Positions 7,017 to 15,985 of a DNA stretch of 64,000 bases are shown here, in pieces (the stretch's first letter is position 1; each line of letters starts with the position of its first letter). The notes under the pieces are model-generated. The model was given only the letters and a program-made list of their open reading frames with translations, did no database searches and was not told where the DNA came from. This DNA comes from Pseudorhodoplanes sp. GTDB taxonomy: Bacteria > Pseudomonadota > Alphaproteobacteria > Rhizobiales > Xanthobacteraceae. Location of the stretch: positions 124,001 to 188,000 of the forward strand of contig JABARS010000002.1 of NCBI GenBank assembly GCA_019187085.1. Direction: 5' to 3'. The position numbers and the translations under genes are program-made.

Positions 7017-9458
7017 ATGAGCGTTGCCGCGGCGGAAACAGTTGCTGAGCGAATGTGGACGGAGGAGCCTGCGAGCCAGCCGGGACGCGCGCGCATTCGC
7101 GCGCGGATCGGCGGGCTCCACTGTTCCCTCTGCACCAGCACGATCGAGAAGGCGCTCAGTCGCAGGCCCGGCGTCGACAAGGTGGCCGTGAGTCTCACCC
7201 ACGAGCAGGCGCTGGTCGAATATGATCCCGCCCGCATCGGCGCGGCCGAGTTGCTGCAGACGCTGCGCGACATCGGCTACACGCTGCACGATCCGCGCAA
7301 GCTCAGGCCGTTTGAGGACGAAGAGCGCGAACTGGTGCGCGAGGGGCGGCGCTTCCTCGCCGGCGTGGCGTTTAGCCTCATGGCCATCGCGCTGATTGCG
7401 ACGCCGACCGGCATCTGGTCAACGGCACTTCCACTCGTTGCTGCCGTGGGCTTGATCGGCTTCGTCTTCCTGGTGCTGCGAACGCAGGGTCGGTGGACGG
7501 CGTCCCTCAGCGCCGTAGGGCTCGGGCTCCTTGCCGGCGCGTTGCTTTTGTACCGCGAAACCTTGGGGCTGGTGGCTGTCACACCTTGGCTCGTCGGGAT
7601 GCTCGCGGTCATTCTCGTGTTCGGTATCGCCCGCCATATCCTGCGCATGGCGGTGCAGGCGCTCCGCCGCGGCATTCTCAATCAGCATGTGCTCCTGGAG
7701 ATGGGCGCTTTTGCCGGCCTCGTAGGTGGTGCCATCGGTCTCGTCTTCCATCCAACCGGCTATCCGACCGCTCCGTTCTTCGCCGTAACCGTGATGGTCG
7801 CGACCTATCATCTGTTCTCCGAATGGCTGTCGCTCATCGTGAAGACGCGCAGTTCACAGGCGGTCAAGCGCTTACTCGACTTGCAGCCCGACTTGGCGCG
7901 CGTCGTGCGCGGCGACCGCGAGGTGGAAGTGCTGATCGACGCGGTGGCCGTGGGCGACCTGATGCGCATTCGCCCGGGCGAACGCATCCCGGTCGACGGC
8001 GAGGTGGTAGAAGGTCATTCGTCGGTCGACCAATCCCTGGTCACCGGCGAGCCGATCCCGGTCGAGCGCACGCGCGGCCACGTCGTCATCGGCGGGTCGG
8101 TCAATACGACCGGCACGCTGCTCGTTCGCGTCTCAGCTGTCGGCGAGGAAAGCTTCCTGCGGCGCGTCGCCCGCGAAGTGGAAGACGCGCGGGCACTGAA
8201 ACCGGGTCTCTTGCACCTCGTCGACCGCGTGTTGGTCGTCTACACGCCGACAGTACTCTTGATCGCGTTGCTTGCGGTGGCGGGCTGGACCGCGGTGCCC
8301 TGGCTTCTCGGCGGTGAGCCCGACTTGCAGCGGGCGGTGTTCGCCGGCTTGAGCGTGCTGGTGATGGGCTATCCATGCGCAGTCGGCATCTCAGCGCCGC
8401 TCTCGATTGTGCGCGGCGCGGGCGAGGCAGCAGAGCACGGCATCCTCATGCGCACCGGCGAGGCGTTTCAGGGCTATCGGCTTGCCAGACAGATCGTGTT
8501 CGACAAGACCGGGACCCTCACCGAAGGACGGCCGATCCTGCACGAAATTGAACCTGTTTGCGCAAGCGCCGACGATCTTCTGGCCGTGGCGGCGGCTGCC
8601 GAAGCCGCCTCCGAGCATCCGCTGGCCGATGCGATCATGACGGCCGCCTTTGAACGTGGCGTCACGCCGCCGGGCGTAGAGCACTTCGAAGCGGTCGCCG
8701 GCAAGGGTGTGTGCGCGCGCATCGGCGGACAAGAGATTCTCGTTGGGAGCCCGCGTCTGTTGACGGAGGCTGGTATCTCCCTTGCCCCACTTGGCGCTCG
8801 CATCGCGTCATTGGAGGCGGCAGGCCGCACTGTCATCGTCGTGGCCCGCGGTGGTGACCTGCTTGGGCTTCTTGGCCTTGGCGACGTCGTTCGCAAGGAG
8901 GCGGCAGCGGCGATCACGGCTTTGAAGGAGGCCAGGCTGCGGACAGCGCTGGTGACCGGCGACAACGAACGGACTGCGCAGTGCGTTGCGACAGAGCTCG
9001 GCATCGACGAGATCCATGCGGGCGTGCTCCCCGGCGAGAAAGCGGAGCTGGTACGGCGGCTGCAACAGGAGGGCCGCGTCGCGATGGTCGGCGATGGCAT
9101 CAACGATGCGCCGGCGCTGATGCAGGCGGACGTCGGCATAGCCATGGGCGGTGGCACCGACATCGCCATTGATTCGGCTGACATTGTCATTCTGAGCAAC
9201 CGCCTCGATGCCGTCGTCACCGCGCGCGACGTCAGCCGCCGCAGCTACCGCAAGATGTTGCAGAACGTCTCGCTCGCATTCCTGTTCAACGGCATTGGCG
9301 TGCCGCTTGCGGCAACCGGTCTCGTCTATCCGGTATGGGCGATGGCGGCGATGGCGGTCAGCGTCACCACGATCTTCTTCAATTCGTTGTGGGGGCGGCC
9401 GTCACTGTTCTTCCAGGCGGTCCTCAGCGTCGGCAAGCCGATTGATCAGAAGACATGA
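7017..9458 (+). CDS. P1B-type heavy-metal-translocating ATPase with a YPC motif
   Basis: This 813-residue efflux ATPase has an N-terminal HMA domain with GLHCSLC (C36, C39), several membrane helices, the actuator sequence TGEP, the phosphorylation site DKTGTLT (D496), HP in SEHPLAD and GDGINDAP (about 692-699). The metal-pathway motif in the membrane is YPC (452-454, MGYPCAVG) where most families have CPC, CPH, SPC or TPC. The last helices carry FNGIGVP and [12 protein letters not shown], resembling copper ATPases but not identical. The ATG at 7017 has GGGAGG about 6 bases upstream. Metal specificity is open; context suggests Hg, Cu or another soft metal. Confidence 0.93.
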   Translation: MSVAAAETVAERMWTEEPASQPGRARIRARIGGLHCSLCTSTIEKALSRRPGVDKVAVSLTHEQALVEYDPARIGAAELLQTLRDIGYTLHDPRKLRPFEDEERELVREGRRFLAGVAFSLMAIALIATPTGIWSTALPLVAAVGLIGFVFLVLRTQGRWTASLSAVGLGLLAGALLLYRETLGLVAVTPWLVGMLAVILVFGIARHILRMAVQALRRGILNQHVLLEMGAFAGLVGGAIGLVFHPTGYPTAPFFAVTVMVATYHLFSEWLSLIVKTRSSQAVKRLLDLQPDLARVVRGDREVEVLIDAVAVGDLMRIRPGERIPVDGEVVEGHSSVDQSLVTGEPIPVERTRGHVVIGGSVNTTGTLLVRVSAVGEESFLRRVAREVEDARALKPGLLHLVDRVLVVYTPTVLLIALLAVAGWTAVPWLLGGEPDLQRAVFAGLSVLVMGYPCAVGISAPLSIVRGAGEAAEHGILMRTGEAFQGYRLARQIVFDKTGTLTEGRPILHEIEPVCASADDLLAVAAAAEAASEHPLADAIMTAAFERGVTPPGVEHFEAVAGKGVCARIGGQEILVGSPRLLTEAGISLAPLGARIASLEAAGRTVIVVARGGDLLGLLGLGDVVRKEAAAAITALKEARLRTALVTGDNERTAQCVATELGIDEIHAGVLPGEKAELVRRLQQEGRVAMVGDGINDAPALMQADVGIAMGGGTDIAIDSADIVILSNRLDAVVTARDVSRRSYRKMLQNVSLAFLFNGIGVPLAATGLVYPVWAMAAMAVSVTTIFFNSLWGRPSLFFQAVLSVGKPIDQKT

Positions 9459-10180
9459 GTGGTCTCGAACAGCTTCTTCAAAACATCACGACGCTTACGC
9501 CCTTTGCCGTGGCGCTGGTCGCGTTCGCAGGATTTGTCGTCGGCATCGCGCCGAGTTCCTTTCCCCTGCTTTCCGTCGCAGCCGGATTGGCCGCCGGCCA
9601 AGGAGCAACAGATCCGAACAAGCGGCGCCTTCGCGGATTGAAGCTATCGGCCGGCTTTGCGCTCGGAATCGCGACTGTGGACGCGATACTTGGGGCGTTG
9701 TTCGGACTGATGGGGCTCGCGGTTTTGCGCGTGCTGGTGAGTTTCCTTGGCATCGCTTACGCGCTCCTGGCCGTCGTCCTGACAATCATTGGGCTTGCCC
9801 TGCTGCGGGTTGTGCACATTGTGATTCCAACGCTTTCCCCATCGGCGAAGTCGCGCCCGAGCGTTCTCGGAAGCTATCTGCTTGGCATCCCCTTTGGTTT
9901 GTCGGCGTGTCCGGCTTGCACGCCGTTGTTGTTGCCGGTGGTTGGAGCGGCTGCGTTCACGGCCGATCCTTTGATGGGAGCGATACTGATGTTCTCCTTC
10001 GGGCTGGCACGCGGGGTTCCGATTGTGCTCGCAGGTACAATTATGGGCGCGCTCTCGCACTTGCGGCACACGGGTCCATTTGCGCGTTGGATCGAGCGGC
10101 TCGGCGGCGCGCTCATGCTCGCAGCTGCGATGTATTTCTACTATCAGGCCACAATCTATGCCGGGTGGTTGACCCCTTAA
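9455..10180 (+). CDS. CcdA/DsbD-like membrane protein with altered cysteines
   Basis: This 241-residue membrane protein has six or more helices resembling CcdA, the carrier that moves electrons from cytoplasmic thioredoxin to periplasmic thiol proteins. It overlaps the ATPase stop as ATGA. The first-helix cysteine of CcdA (SPCVLP) is replaced here by APSSFPL (32-38). The second site is a CPAC pair (C152, C155, LSACPACTP) where CcdA has a single cysteine in TPCIGP. The redox chemistry, or metal binding, must therefore differ from standard CcdA. Co-expression with a soft-metal ATPase suggests thiol-mediated metal transfer or repair, which is inference. Confidence 0.85.
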   Translation: MSGLEQLLQNITTLTPFAVALVAFAGFVVGIAPSSFPLLSVAAGLAAGQGATDPNKRRLRGLKLSAGFALGIATVDAILGALFGLMGLAVLRVLVSFLGIAYALLAVVLTIIGLALLRVVHIVIPTLSPSAKSRPSVLGSYLLGIPFGLSACPACTPLLLPVVGAAAFTADPLMGAILMFSFGLARGVPIVLAGTIMGALSHLRHTGPFARWIERLGGALMLAAAMYFYYQATIYAGWLTP

Positions 10181-10234
10181 CCCGGTAGCCGATTCTACAG
10201 CCAATTCCCGGCACCGTCGGCGCGCCTGCATGCC

Positions 10235-10855
10235 TCAGCGCGGCCGAGCGGCACCTTCGTACATAAAGGTCATCGGCTTCGGGCCGCGCATATAGCCGGT
10301 CTCAACCCGTTCGATCCGAAAGCCGGTGCTCTCGATCATCTCGCTGATTGCACGGTTCAGGTGACACCCGCCGCCGATTCGGCGCCAAACTGGCGTGAGG
10401 CGATCCTGCCACCGACGGACACCCGCGTCCGGTGAGCGACCATGTTCGACGAACAGTAGACGGCCCCCAGGCTTCAGGATGCGCCGCATTTCGCCGAGCG
10501 CGCGCTGGACGTCCGGGATGCTGCATATCGTCCAAGTGGTCACAACAGTGTCGATGCTGCGGTTATAGAGGGGAATTGTCTCGGCGCTGTTCTCGATCAA
10601 TTCGAGGGGAATAGCGGTTTGTCGGGCGGCCTCGCGCGCCATGGCGAGCAACTTGGGCGATGGATCGAGGCCGATGATCTGCTCCACCGCCGTGCCGTAG
10701 TACGGCAGATTGAGGCCCGATCCGATTCCGATCTCAAGCACGCGCCCCTGCGCGGCCGGAACGACGCGCGCCCGATAAGCAGCGAGGTTCCGCTGGCGCA
10801 TTGACAGATGGATCAGGAGTGGCAGGACATGATCCTGATATAGGCCCATCACCAA
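10235..10855 (-). CDS. Class I SAM-dependent methyltransferase
   Basis: This 206-residue soluble enzyme has the SAM-binding motif LEIGIGSGLNLPYY (about 41-54), an acidic residue in GLDPSPKLL, and the later motif GGRLLFVEHG. It resembles the METTL7/UbiE-like group, whose substrates are often small molecules or lipids. It is the last gene of the minus-strand copper/redox cluster, 18 bases after ccdA. I cannot name the substrate; thiol or metalloid methylation is possible but unproven. Confidence 0.85.
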   Translation of the reverse strand: MVMGLYQDHVLPLLIHLSMRQRNLAAYRARVVPAAQGRVLEIGIGSGLNLPYYGTAVEQIIGLDPSPKLLAMAREAARQTAIPLELIENSAETIPLYNRSIDTVVTTWTICSIPDVQRALGEMRRILKPGGRLLFVEHGRSPDAGVRRWQDRLTPVWRRIGGGCHLNRAISEMIESTGFRIERVETGYMRGPKPMTFMYEGAARPR

Positions 10856-10873
10856 CTCGCTTAATGTCTCGTG

Positions 10874-11611
10874 TCATCCGATTGTTGAAAGCACCGGGAA
10901 GGTATCGAGCAGCCAGAACGAAAAGGTCGATAGATGGCCGGTGATCATGGCGCCGCCCATGATGATCATGACGACCCCGGCCGCTGCCTGCAGGCTTCGC
11001 CCTACGCGGCCGATGGCTGAAAATCTTGCCATCAGCCGGTCCGTGAATGCTGCCGCCAGTACGAACGGGAGGCCGAGCCCGAGCGAGTACACTGAAAGCA
11101 AGGCCACTCCGCTTGCCACAGTGGCGGACCCGGCACTGACGGTCAGAATCGCGCCGAGTATCGGTCCTATGCAGGGTGTCCAGCCGAACCCGAACGCCAA
11201 CCCGAGCACGTATGCGGCCGCCGGGCGACCGCCCGACAAGTAAATGTGGAAGCGATGGTCGCGCTGGAGCCAAGCAGACCGAAGCAAGCCAAGAGTAAGC
11301 AGGCCGAATACGATGACGACTGCGCCGCCAACGAGGTTCAGCTCGTGGCGATATGAGAGCAACACCTGGCCGAGCGCGGTCGCGCTGGCCCCCAGCAGCA
11401 CGAAGATCGTCGAAAAGCCAAGGACAAAGCAGGCGCTCAGTGCCACCGTCTGCAGCCGTAGCGCCAAGGTGCCTGCTGAGCGCCCGGCAATCGAACGCCC
11501 AGCAACGTATGACACGTAGCCCGGCACCAACGGCAGCACGCACGGAGACAGGAAGGAAATGACGCCGGCAGCGAACGCAGCGGCTATGCTGATGTTCGAT
11601 ATGTCGATCAT
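10874..11611 (-). CDS. ccdA: Cytochrome c biogenesis / thiol-redox membrane protein CcdA
   Basis: This 245-residue, six-helix protein has both conserved CcdA cysteines: C24 in SPCVLPLVPGYVS and C147 in GFGWTPCIGP. It should relay reducing power from cytoplasmic thioredoxin to the periplasmic thioredoxin-like proteins encoded upstream in the same cluster (DsbA-like, TlpA-like, CcmG-like). The gene follows the DsbA-like gene by 31 bases. Compare the altered CcdA-like protein at 9455-10180. Confidence 0.92.
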   Translation of the reverse strand: MIDISNISIAAAFAAGVISFLSPCVLPLVPGYVSYVAGRSIAGRSAGTLALRLQTVALSACFVLGFSTIFVLLGASATALGQVLLSYRHELNLVGGAVVIVFGLLTLGLLRSAWLQRDHRFHIYLSGGRPAAAYVLGLAFGFGWTPCIGPILGAILTVSAGSATVASGVALLSVYSLGLGLPFVLAAAFTDRLMARFSAIGRVGRSLQAAAGVVMIIMGGAMITGHLSTFSFWLLDTFPVLSTIG

Positions 11612-11642
11612 TGCACGAGGCGAAGGTTCGCTGTGATTTCCC

Positions 11643-12437
11643 TCATTGTTTGCTCCGCGCTTGCTGAATGAGGGACTGCAATGCCTTCAAGTCGACCGCG
11701 CCGCGAACAACTTGGTCTCCGCTGATGAAGCTCGGCGTTCCATTGATGCGAAGCGCTTGCGCGAGGGCGAGGTTTCTTTCGACCATCGCGGCGATGGCGG
11801 GATCGTTCATGTCCGTTTTCATACGTTCGATGTCGACGCCAATCTTGGCGGCAATCCGCAAGACCTTCGCCTCGTCGGCCACGCCACGGTCCACCATCAT
11901 CTCCTTATGGAACGCGAGATACTTGCCCTGCCGATGGACCGCGAGCGCGGCCTTGGCGGAGAACGTCGAATTCGGCCCCAGGATCGGAAATTCCTTGTAG
12001 ACCACGCGAAGCTGCGGATCGGCTTTCTCCGCGTCCTGCATGATCGGAGTTACCTGCCGGCAATAGGGGCAGTTGTAGTCGAAGAACTCGACGAGGGTTA
12101 CATTGCCATTCGGATTGCCGCCGACGGGGCTGTCTTTGTCGCGAAATATTTCGTCGGCGCGTGCCTTGAGCACCACGGTGGCTTCGCTCTCCTCGGCCGC
12201 GCGTTGACGCTGTTCAAAGCGCCGGGCTGCCTCCATGATGATTTCAGGGTTGTTGAGAATATAGTCGCGCACGCGCTGCTCGAATTCGTCCTTGGGCAAC
12301 GCAGCGGACGCGTCCGGTGCTGGTCGCCCCAGCCGAAACGCCGGATCAAACGCGAACCACGCTCCCGCGGCCACGACCACAAGGAGTGGCACGATTAGCC
12401 ATCGGAGTAGCTTTCGAGATGTTTGCTGGTCGCCCAT
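11643..12437 (-). CDS. Membrane-anchored DsbA-family thiol oxidoreductase
   Basis: The 264-residue protein has an N-terminal membrane anchor (about 11-29), a charged helical linker with LNNPEIIMEAARRFEQRQ (Com1/ScsC-like N-region), and a thioredoxin fold with the active site CPYC (C123, C126 in FFDYNCPYCRQ). The cis-proline loop is GTPSFI. It should act in the periplasm as a disulfide oxidase or isomerase. Similar proteins (ScsC, BdbD) occur in copper-tolerance operons, which fits the context. Confidence 0.92.
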   Translation of the reverse strand: MGDQQTSRKLLRWLIVPLLVVVAAGAWFAFDPAFRLGRPAPDASAALPKDEFEQRVRDYILNNPEIIMEAARRFEQRQRAAEESEATVVLKARADEIFRDKDSPVGGNPNGNVTLVEFFDYNCPYCRQVTPIMQDAEKADPQLRVVYKEFPILGPNSTFSAKAALAVHRQGKYLAFHKEMMVDRGVADEAKVLRIAAKIGVDIERMKTDMNDPAIAAMVERNLALAQALRINGTPSFISGDQVVRGAVDLKALQSLIQQARSKQ

Positions 12438-12472
12438 CAGCGAATCTCCAGTCCGATGCTCGGCATTTCGCG

Positions 12473-13375
12473 CTACTTGGCGCCGAGCGGTGTCCAGCGC
12501 TCGCCGCCATCCCGGCTCGCAATGACACCTTGAACTCGTGTCCGAGAATTGTGGGTCACGGCATAGAGGCGCTTCGGATCGCGCGGATCAGCAGCAAGAT
12601 GCAGAAGATATTCGTCGCCAAAGCCCTTTCCCACCGCTTGCCAAGCGAGGTTCCTCTCGGAAGCCCGCACAAGACCTGTCCCGATCATGAAAGCGTAGAC
12701 CGTGCCGTCACGAGCCACGTGCACCATCGTCGTCGGCCGATCCGACAGGGCTTTCCAGGTTCGACCGCCATCTTTGCTTTGCTTCAATCCGCTCTGGGTT
12801 GCGGCATAGAGCGTATTGATCTCGACACTCGAGGCGGCGAGCGCGATGATGTCGGCGGGCGCCGGCCCCACCACTTGCCATGTTTGTCCGCCGTCGGCAC
12901 TGCGTTGGAGCGATTGATAGACTCCGTAGAGCACGCGCGGGTCGGCCTTGCTTACATCCATCTGGTGGAAATCGACCGGACCGCCAATACCATCCGATAG
13001 CTTTGTCCAAGTGCGGCCGCCGTCCCTCGATACGATGAAGCCGAGATTGCCGCCGCCGGCCGGATGGCCACTGGCAAACAGGACGGTCGCTTCGGTTGGG
13101 TGGGCTGTGAATCCCATGTAATCGCGGACCTCGGAAATGCGCTGTGCGCGACCATCGATTCCCATTACATAGAGTCCGTGATGGGTGGCGAGATACACGC
13201 GCGAAGAATCAGCGGAATCGACGGCAATGCCGTGGAAGTGCGTGTCCTTGGCAAGCGCCGCGATCGTTGTGGTACCTTGCGAGAAGGCGCCGCTGACATA
13301 AAGCCCGCCGCTGCCGCCGACTGCGGCAACAGCGAGAAGACCTAGCAGGCCGCGCCTTGTTAGCATTGTCTTCAT
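12473..13375 (-). CDS. Exported BNR/sortilin-like beta-propeller protein
   Basis: The 300-residue protein begins with a twin-arginine-like signal (MLTRRGLLGLLAVAA) and is followed by repeated Asp-box motifs such as SRDGGRTWTKL, SADGGQTWQVV, SKDGGRTWKAL and SRDGGERWTPL. These are typical of the F510_1955 / sialidase-like propeller group often found beside copper and mercury genes. No enzyme activity can be assigned. The ATG at 13375 has GAGGAGG just upstream and overlaps the preceding gene as ATGA. Confidence 0.85.
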   Translation of the reverse strand: MKTMLTRRGLLGLLAVAAVGGSGGLYVSGAFSQGTTTIAALAKDTHFHGIAVDSADSSRVYLATHHGLYVMGIDGRAQRISEVRDYMGFTAHPTEATVLFASGHPAGGGNLGFIVSRDGGRTWTKLSDGIGGPVDFHQMDVSKADPRVLYGVYQSLQRSADGGQTWQVVGPAPADIIALAASSVEINTLYAATQSGLKQSKDGGRTWKALSDRPTTMVHVARDGTVYAFMIGTGLVRASERNLAWQAVGKGFGDEYLLHLAADPRDPKRLYAVTHNSRTRVQGVIASRDGGERWTPLGAK

Positions 13376-13875
13376 GATGCCTCCTCGACTGGCTTGAATT
13401 GGCTCGCGTGACGCGGCCGCGCCCACCAAAGTGCGACGATGGGAATGACGAGCCATTGCAGGAGCGGCGAGAGGCCAGTCCCGAGTCCCGGCAACGTCGG
13501 CATCAGGCTGGAATAGGCCCAGCTGTTGCGGACTTCCGTGTTGTGCCACTCGCTGAAAATCGTGTACGCAATGCCGGCAAAGACGGCGGGCGCGGCAACC
13601 GTGATGTAGCGTTCATCCGGCCAACGTCGATTGCCAAATACCAATAACGCACCCAACAGGGAGGCGCCCGTGATCATCACGTCGCCGCCGGTGCAATGAA
13701 TGGCGGCGAATGCGACCTTGCCCGGCGGGTCCTCGTACCAGATCGTGTAAAGCGGTAGTTGCGCCACCTCCCAGGCGAAGTGCGCGGGAATCGCGAAAGC
13801 GAAGTATCGGCGCAGCGCGAGGAGCCACAAGGCACCATCATCGGCAGGATTTCGGCGTGAACGAGGGTCGTTCAT
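13372..13875 (-). CDS. Conserved membrane protein of unknown function in the copper cluster
   Basis: This 167-residue protein has about four hydrophobic segments (roughly 20-42, 62-82, 90-110 and 133-152). I do not recognise a named family. Possible metal or redox residues are in AIHCTGGDVM (His-Cys) and SEWHNTEVRNSWAYSS. It overlaps its neighbours on both sides by 4 bases, so it is surely translated with them. A role in copper delivery or membrane redox is inferred from position only. Confidence 0.78.
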   Translation of the reverse strand: MNDPRSRRNPADDGALWLLALRRYFAFAIPAHFAWEVAQLPLYTIWYEDPPGKVAFAAIHCTGGDVMITGASLLGALLVFGNRRWPDERYITVAAPAVFAGIAYTIFSEWHNTEVRNSWAYSSLMPTLPGLGTGLSPLLQWLVIPIVALWWARPRHASQFKPVEEAS

Positions 13876-14504
13876 CGTCTGACGGCTCCGACTGCATCGA
13901 ACGCACTGACGGCTGATTTGTGCGCCCGGAGATACGCTTCGAGTGCTGGGCGCCCCTTGTTGAAGAAAGTGTAAGAGAGGGTGATGGCGGCGACGTCTTT
14001 TCCGTCGTCGTCCTCAGCGATTGACGGGTCGACGAAGAATGACACCGGAAACTCCTTGCTCTCCCCTGGCAGCAGAAGCTGCTCGGTGAAGCAGAAACAC
14101 TCGATCTTGTTGAAGTACTTTCCGATCTGCAGGGGCGTTACATTAAACGTTGCCGTACCGAGGAGCGGTTCATTGCCGATGTTGGTCGCTTTGAAGGCCA
14201 CCAGACGCTCTTCACCAAGCCGCACTTCGACCGGCTTAGGTGCCACAAATTGCCACGCGAGATTTGGTGCGACGTTGGCATCGAAGCGCACGGTCACGAT
14301 CTTGGAGCCGATAGCGCCCGGTGCAGATGCGGCGACCTGCGTCGTGCCTGCGAAGCCAGTCACCTGGCAGAACAGCCGATAGAGCGGAACTGCGGCAAAG
14401 CTCAGCGCCACCATCATCGCGACAGTTACGACCGAGGCGGCGACGACGGTGATATTGCGGCGTCGTAGATTCGCGGCCCATCGGGTCGTGCGCAGGTCGT
14501 GCAT
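13872..14504 (-). CDS. ctaG: Cytochrome c oxidase assembly protein CtaG/Cox11
   Basis: CtaG inserts copper into the CuB site of haem-copper oxidases. The 210-residue protein has a cytoplasmic N-terminus, one membrane helix (about 18-40), a cysteine at C46 (RLFCQVTG) and the copper-binding ECFCFTEQ motif (C136, C138). The Ig-like domain ends with TLSYTFFNK. The ATG at 14504 is preferred over a longer frame that would overlap the SCO gene. Together with SCO downstream of a copper oxidase, it points to copper delivery in the periplasm. Confidence 0.93.
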   Translation of the reverse strand: MHDLRTTRWAANLRRRNITVVAASVVTVAMMVALSFAAVPLYRLFCQVTGFAGTTQVAASAPGAIGSKIVTVRFDANVAPNLAWQFVAPKPVEVRLGEERLVAFKATNIGNEPLLGTATFNVTPLQIGKYFNKIECFCFTEQLLLPGESKEFPVSFFVDPSIAEDDDGKDVAAITLSYTFFNKGRPALEAYLRAHKSAVSAFDAVGAVRR

Positions 14505-14506
14505 AG

Positions 14507-15199
14507 CTAGAATCCCAGTCTTTTCTTGATCCTGTCCCACGCGCTCGGCTGCTCGTGGCCGTGCGGCTTTTGAGCGTCGTTGACGAGCGCGTTGATGAAC
14601 ACGACAAGATTGGTCGGCTCGAAGCGCAAGCCGTGGAAATTTGCCCGCCAGCGACCCTCCCTGTCGATTACGTGCGTCACGATGCCGTGGACCTGATAGC
14701 CGTCCTCCTGCTTCATGAACTTGTGGCCGAACTGCTCAGCAAGCTTGCGGGTCGCGTCTTCCGGTTGACCGGCACCTGTCGTGAGGAATACCCAATTGGC
14801 GGGATCAAGCCGATGCTGCTCGCCGTAGGCGCGGAGCACGTCGGCCGCGTCGTTCTTCGGATCCGTCGTGATGGTCACAAACTGAACTTGCGTCTTCATC
14901 GGCGTCTGATTGATCATCGACTGGATTTCAGCGACCCTATCGGCGTGCAGCGGGCACACGTCTGGGCAGCCTGCATAGATGAAGTGCAGGACCACGACCT
15001 TGCCGCGCAGGTCGGAGAGCTGAACGGGCTTGCCGTCGGCGTCCTGCAGCGCAAAGCCGGGCGCCGCCTTGTCGACCGATTGGAAATACTTCTCCTTGTC
15101 GCCGAGAAGCGTTTCCAGGTCCTTGAGCGAGTGCGCCCACGCCGTGGCCGGAAGTGAAATCAGGAGCAGCGTGAGCGCCCACCTTCTTATGTAAGCCAT
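14507..15199 (-). CDS. SCO1/SenC-family copper chaperone
   Basis: The 230-residue exported protein has a signal sequence (cleavage near TAWA-HS), a thioredoxin fold and the SCO copper site CPDVCP (C78, C82), with a candidate third ligand H171 (GYQVHGIVTHVID; H176 nearby). SCO proteins metallate the CuA site or act as thiol reductases. The start at 15199 precedes a clear signal peptide. It is followed 2 bases later by ctaG. Confidence 0.93.
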   Translation of the reverse strand: MAYIRRWALTLLLISLPATAWAHSLKDLETLLGDKEKYFQSVDKAAPGFALQDADGKPVQLSDLRGKVVVLHFIYAGCPDVCPLHADRVAEIQSMINQTPMKTQVQFVTITTDPKNDAADVLRAYGEQHRLDPANWVFLTTGAGQPEDATRKLAEQFGHKFMKQEDGYQVHGIVTHVIDREGRWRANFHGLRFEPTNLVVFINALVNDAQKPHGHEQPSAWDRIKKRLGF

Positions 15200-15219
15200 T
15201 TTGTCACTTCGCCTCTCAA

Positions 15220-15480
15220 TCAGCGCTTTTCGCTGGGCGCCGACGGCGCCTTGCGCCACTGATCGTTCGGTTGCCGAGAACCGTCGCCCATCATCTGGCT
15301 ACAGTGCTCCATCATCTGCATCATGGAGCCCATCATCCCCGTCATCCCTCTGTTGCCCATCATGCCGTCGCGCCCCATCATCCCGTGGTCGCGACCGTCA
15401 TGGGCAAGCAGTGCGGGAGCCGCGGCAACGCTCGCGACGAACGCGGAAGCGATGAGCAGAACTTTCGGTTGCTTACGCAT
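15220..15480 (-). CDS. Small exported methionine-rich protein
   Basis: The 86-residue precursor has a signal peptide (cleavage likely at LLA-HDG). The mature N-terminal half is packed with methionine pairs (GRDGMMGNRG, GMMGSMMQMMEHCSQMMG; thirteen Met, plus His and one Cys). Such clusters bind Cu(I) in periplasmic copper proteins. AAGGAGAG lies just upstream of the ATG at 15480, inside the end of the previous gene. I infer a copper-buffering role; no family name is assigned. Confidence 0.8.
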   Translation of the reverse strand: MRKQPKVLLIASAFVASVAAAPALLAHDGRDHGMMGRDGMMGNRGMTGMMGSMMQMMEHCSQMMGDGSRQPNDQWRKAPSAPSEKR

Positions 15481-15985
15481 GGCTGTCTCTCCTTTCTCGG
15501 TTTGGTTGCAGATCGATCGTCTGTTCGGGTTTGGCTTCGTTCGTTGAGCCTTGGCAGCAGCCCGCGGCGGCAACGGGGGGATTGGATTCGAGGAGTTGGG
15601 GCGGCGCTGCTGCTCCGATTGAATCAGGCGCGTGAGTCAATGAGTTCGTTCCCGTCCGTGGCTTGTCGGTCGCCGAGACTGCAAGCGTCGTAGGCGGGCT
15701 TTCTGTTTCGGCCGCATCGCGGATTGGAGCGGAATTCTTCTCGCCTGAACGACACATCATGCAGACGCCGAAGGCGCACATGATCAAGCAAGGCAGCGTG
15801 CTGATCAGGATTGGCGCGAGACCGGCGGCGACGAGCCAGCTCCAGTTGAGCGCAAGACCCGCAACGATCGCGATTGCGGCGAGGGTCAGCAACACGCGCG
15901 GTCGCCATAGGTAGTAGCGTGCGGCATGGAGCACGTCGCGGGTGAGCGAGGAGTCCTGGCGCTGGGTTGTCGTAGGCGTGGTCAT
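15473..15985 (-). CDS. Membrane protein with a cysteine-rich helix
   Basis: The 170-residue protein has two hydrophobic segments (about 32-50 and 51-75). The second runs into LPCLIMCAFGVCMMC, giving C66, C70, C75 and C78 on one face, well placed to bind a soft metal in or at the membrane. The C-terminal tail is polar, disordered and carries a CC pair (AAGCCQGS). It overlaps the TlpA gene by 4 bases and the Met-rich gene by 8. Function is unknown; metal transfer is a reasonable guess. Confidence 0.75.
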   Translation of the reverse strand: MTTPTTTQRQDSSLTRDVLHAARYYLWRPRVLLTLAAIAIVAGLALNWSWLVAAGLAPILISTLPCLIMCAFGVCMMCRSGEKNSAPIRDAAETESPPTTLAVSATDKPRTGTNSLTHAPDSIGAAAPPQLLESNPPVAAAGCCQGSTNEAKPEQTIDLQPNRERRDSHA

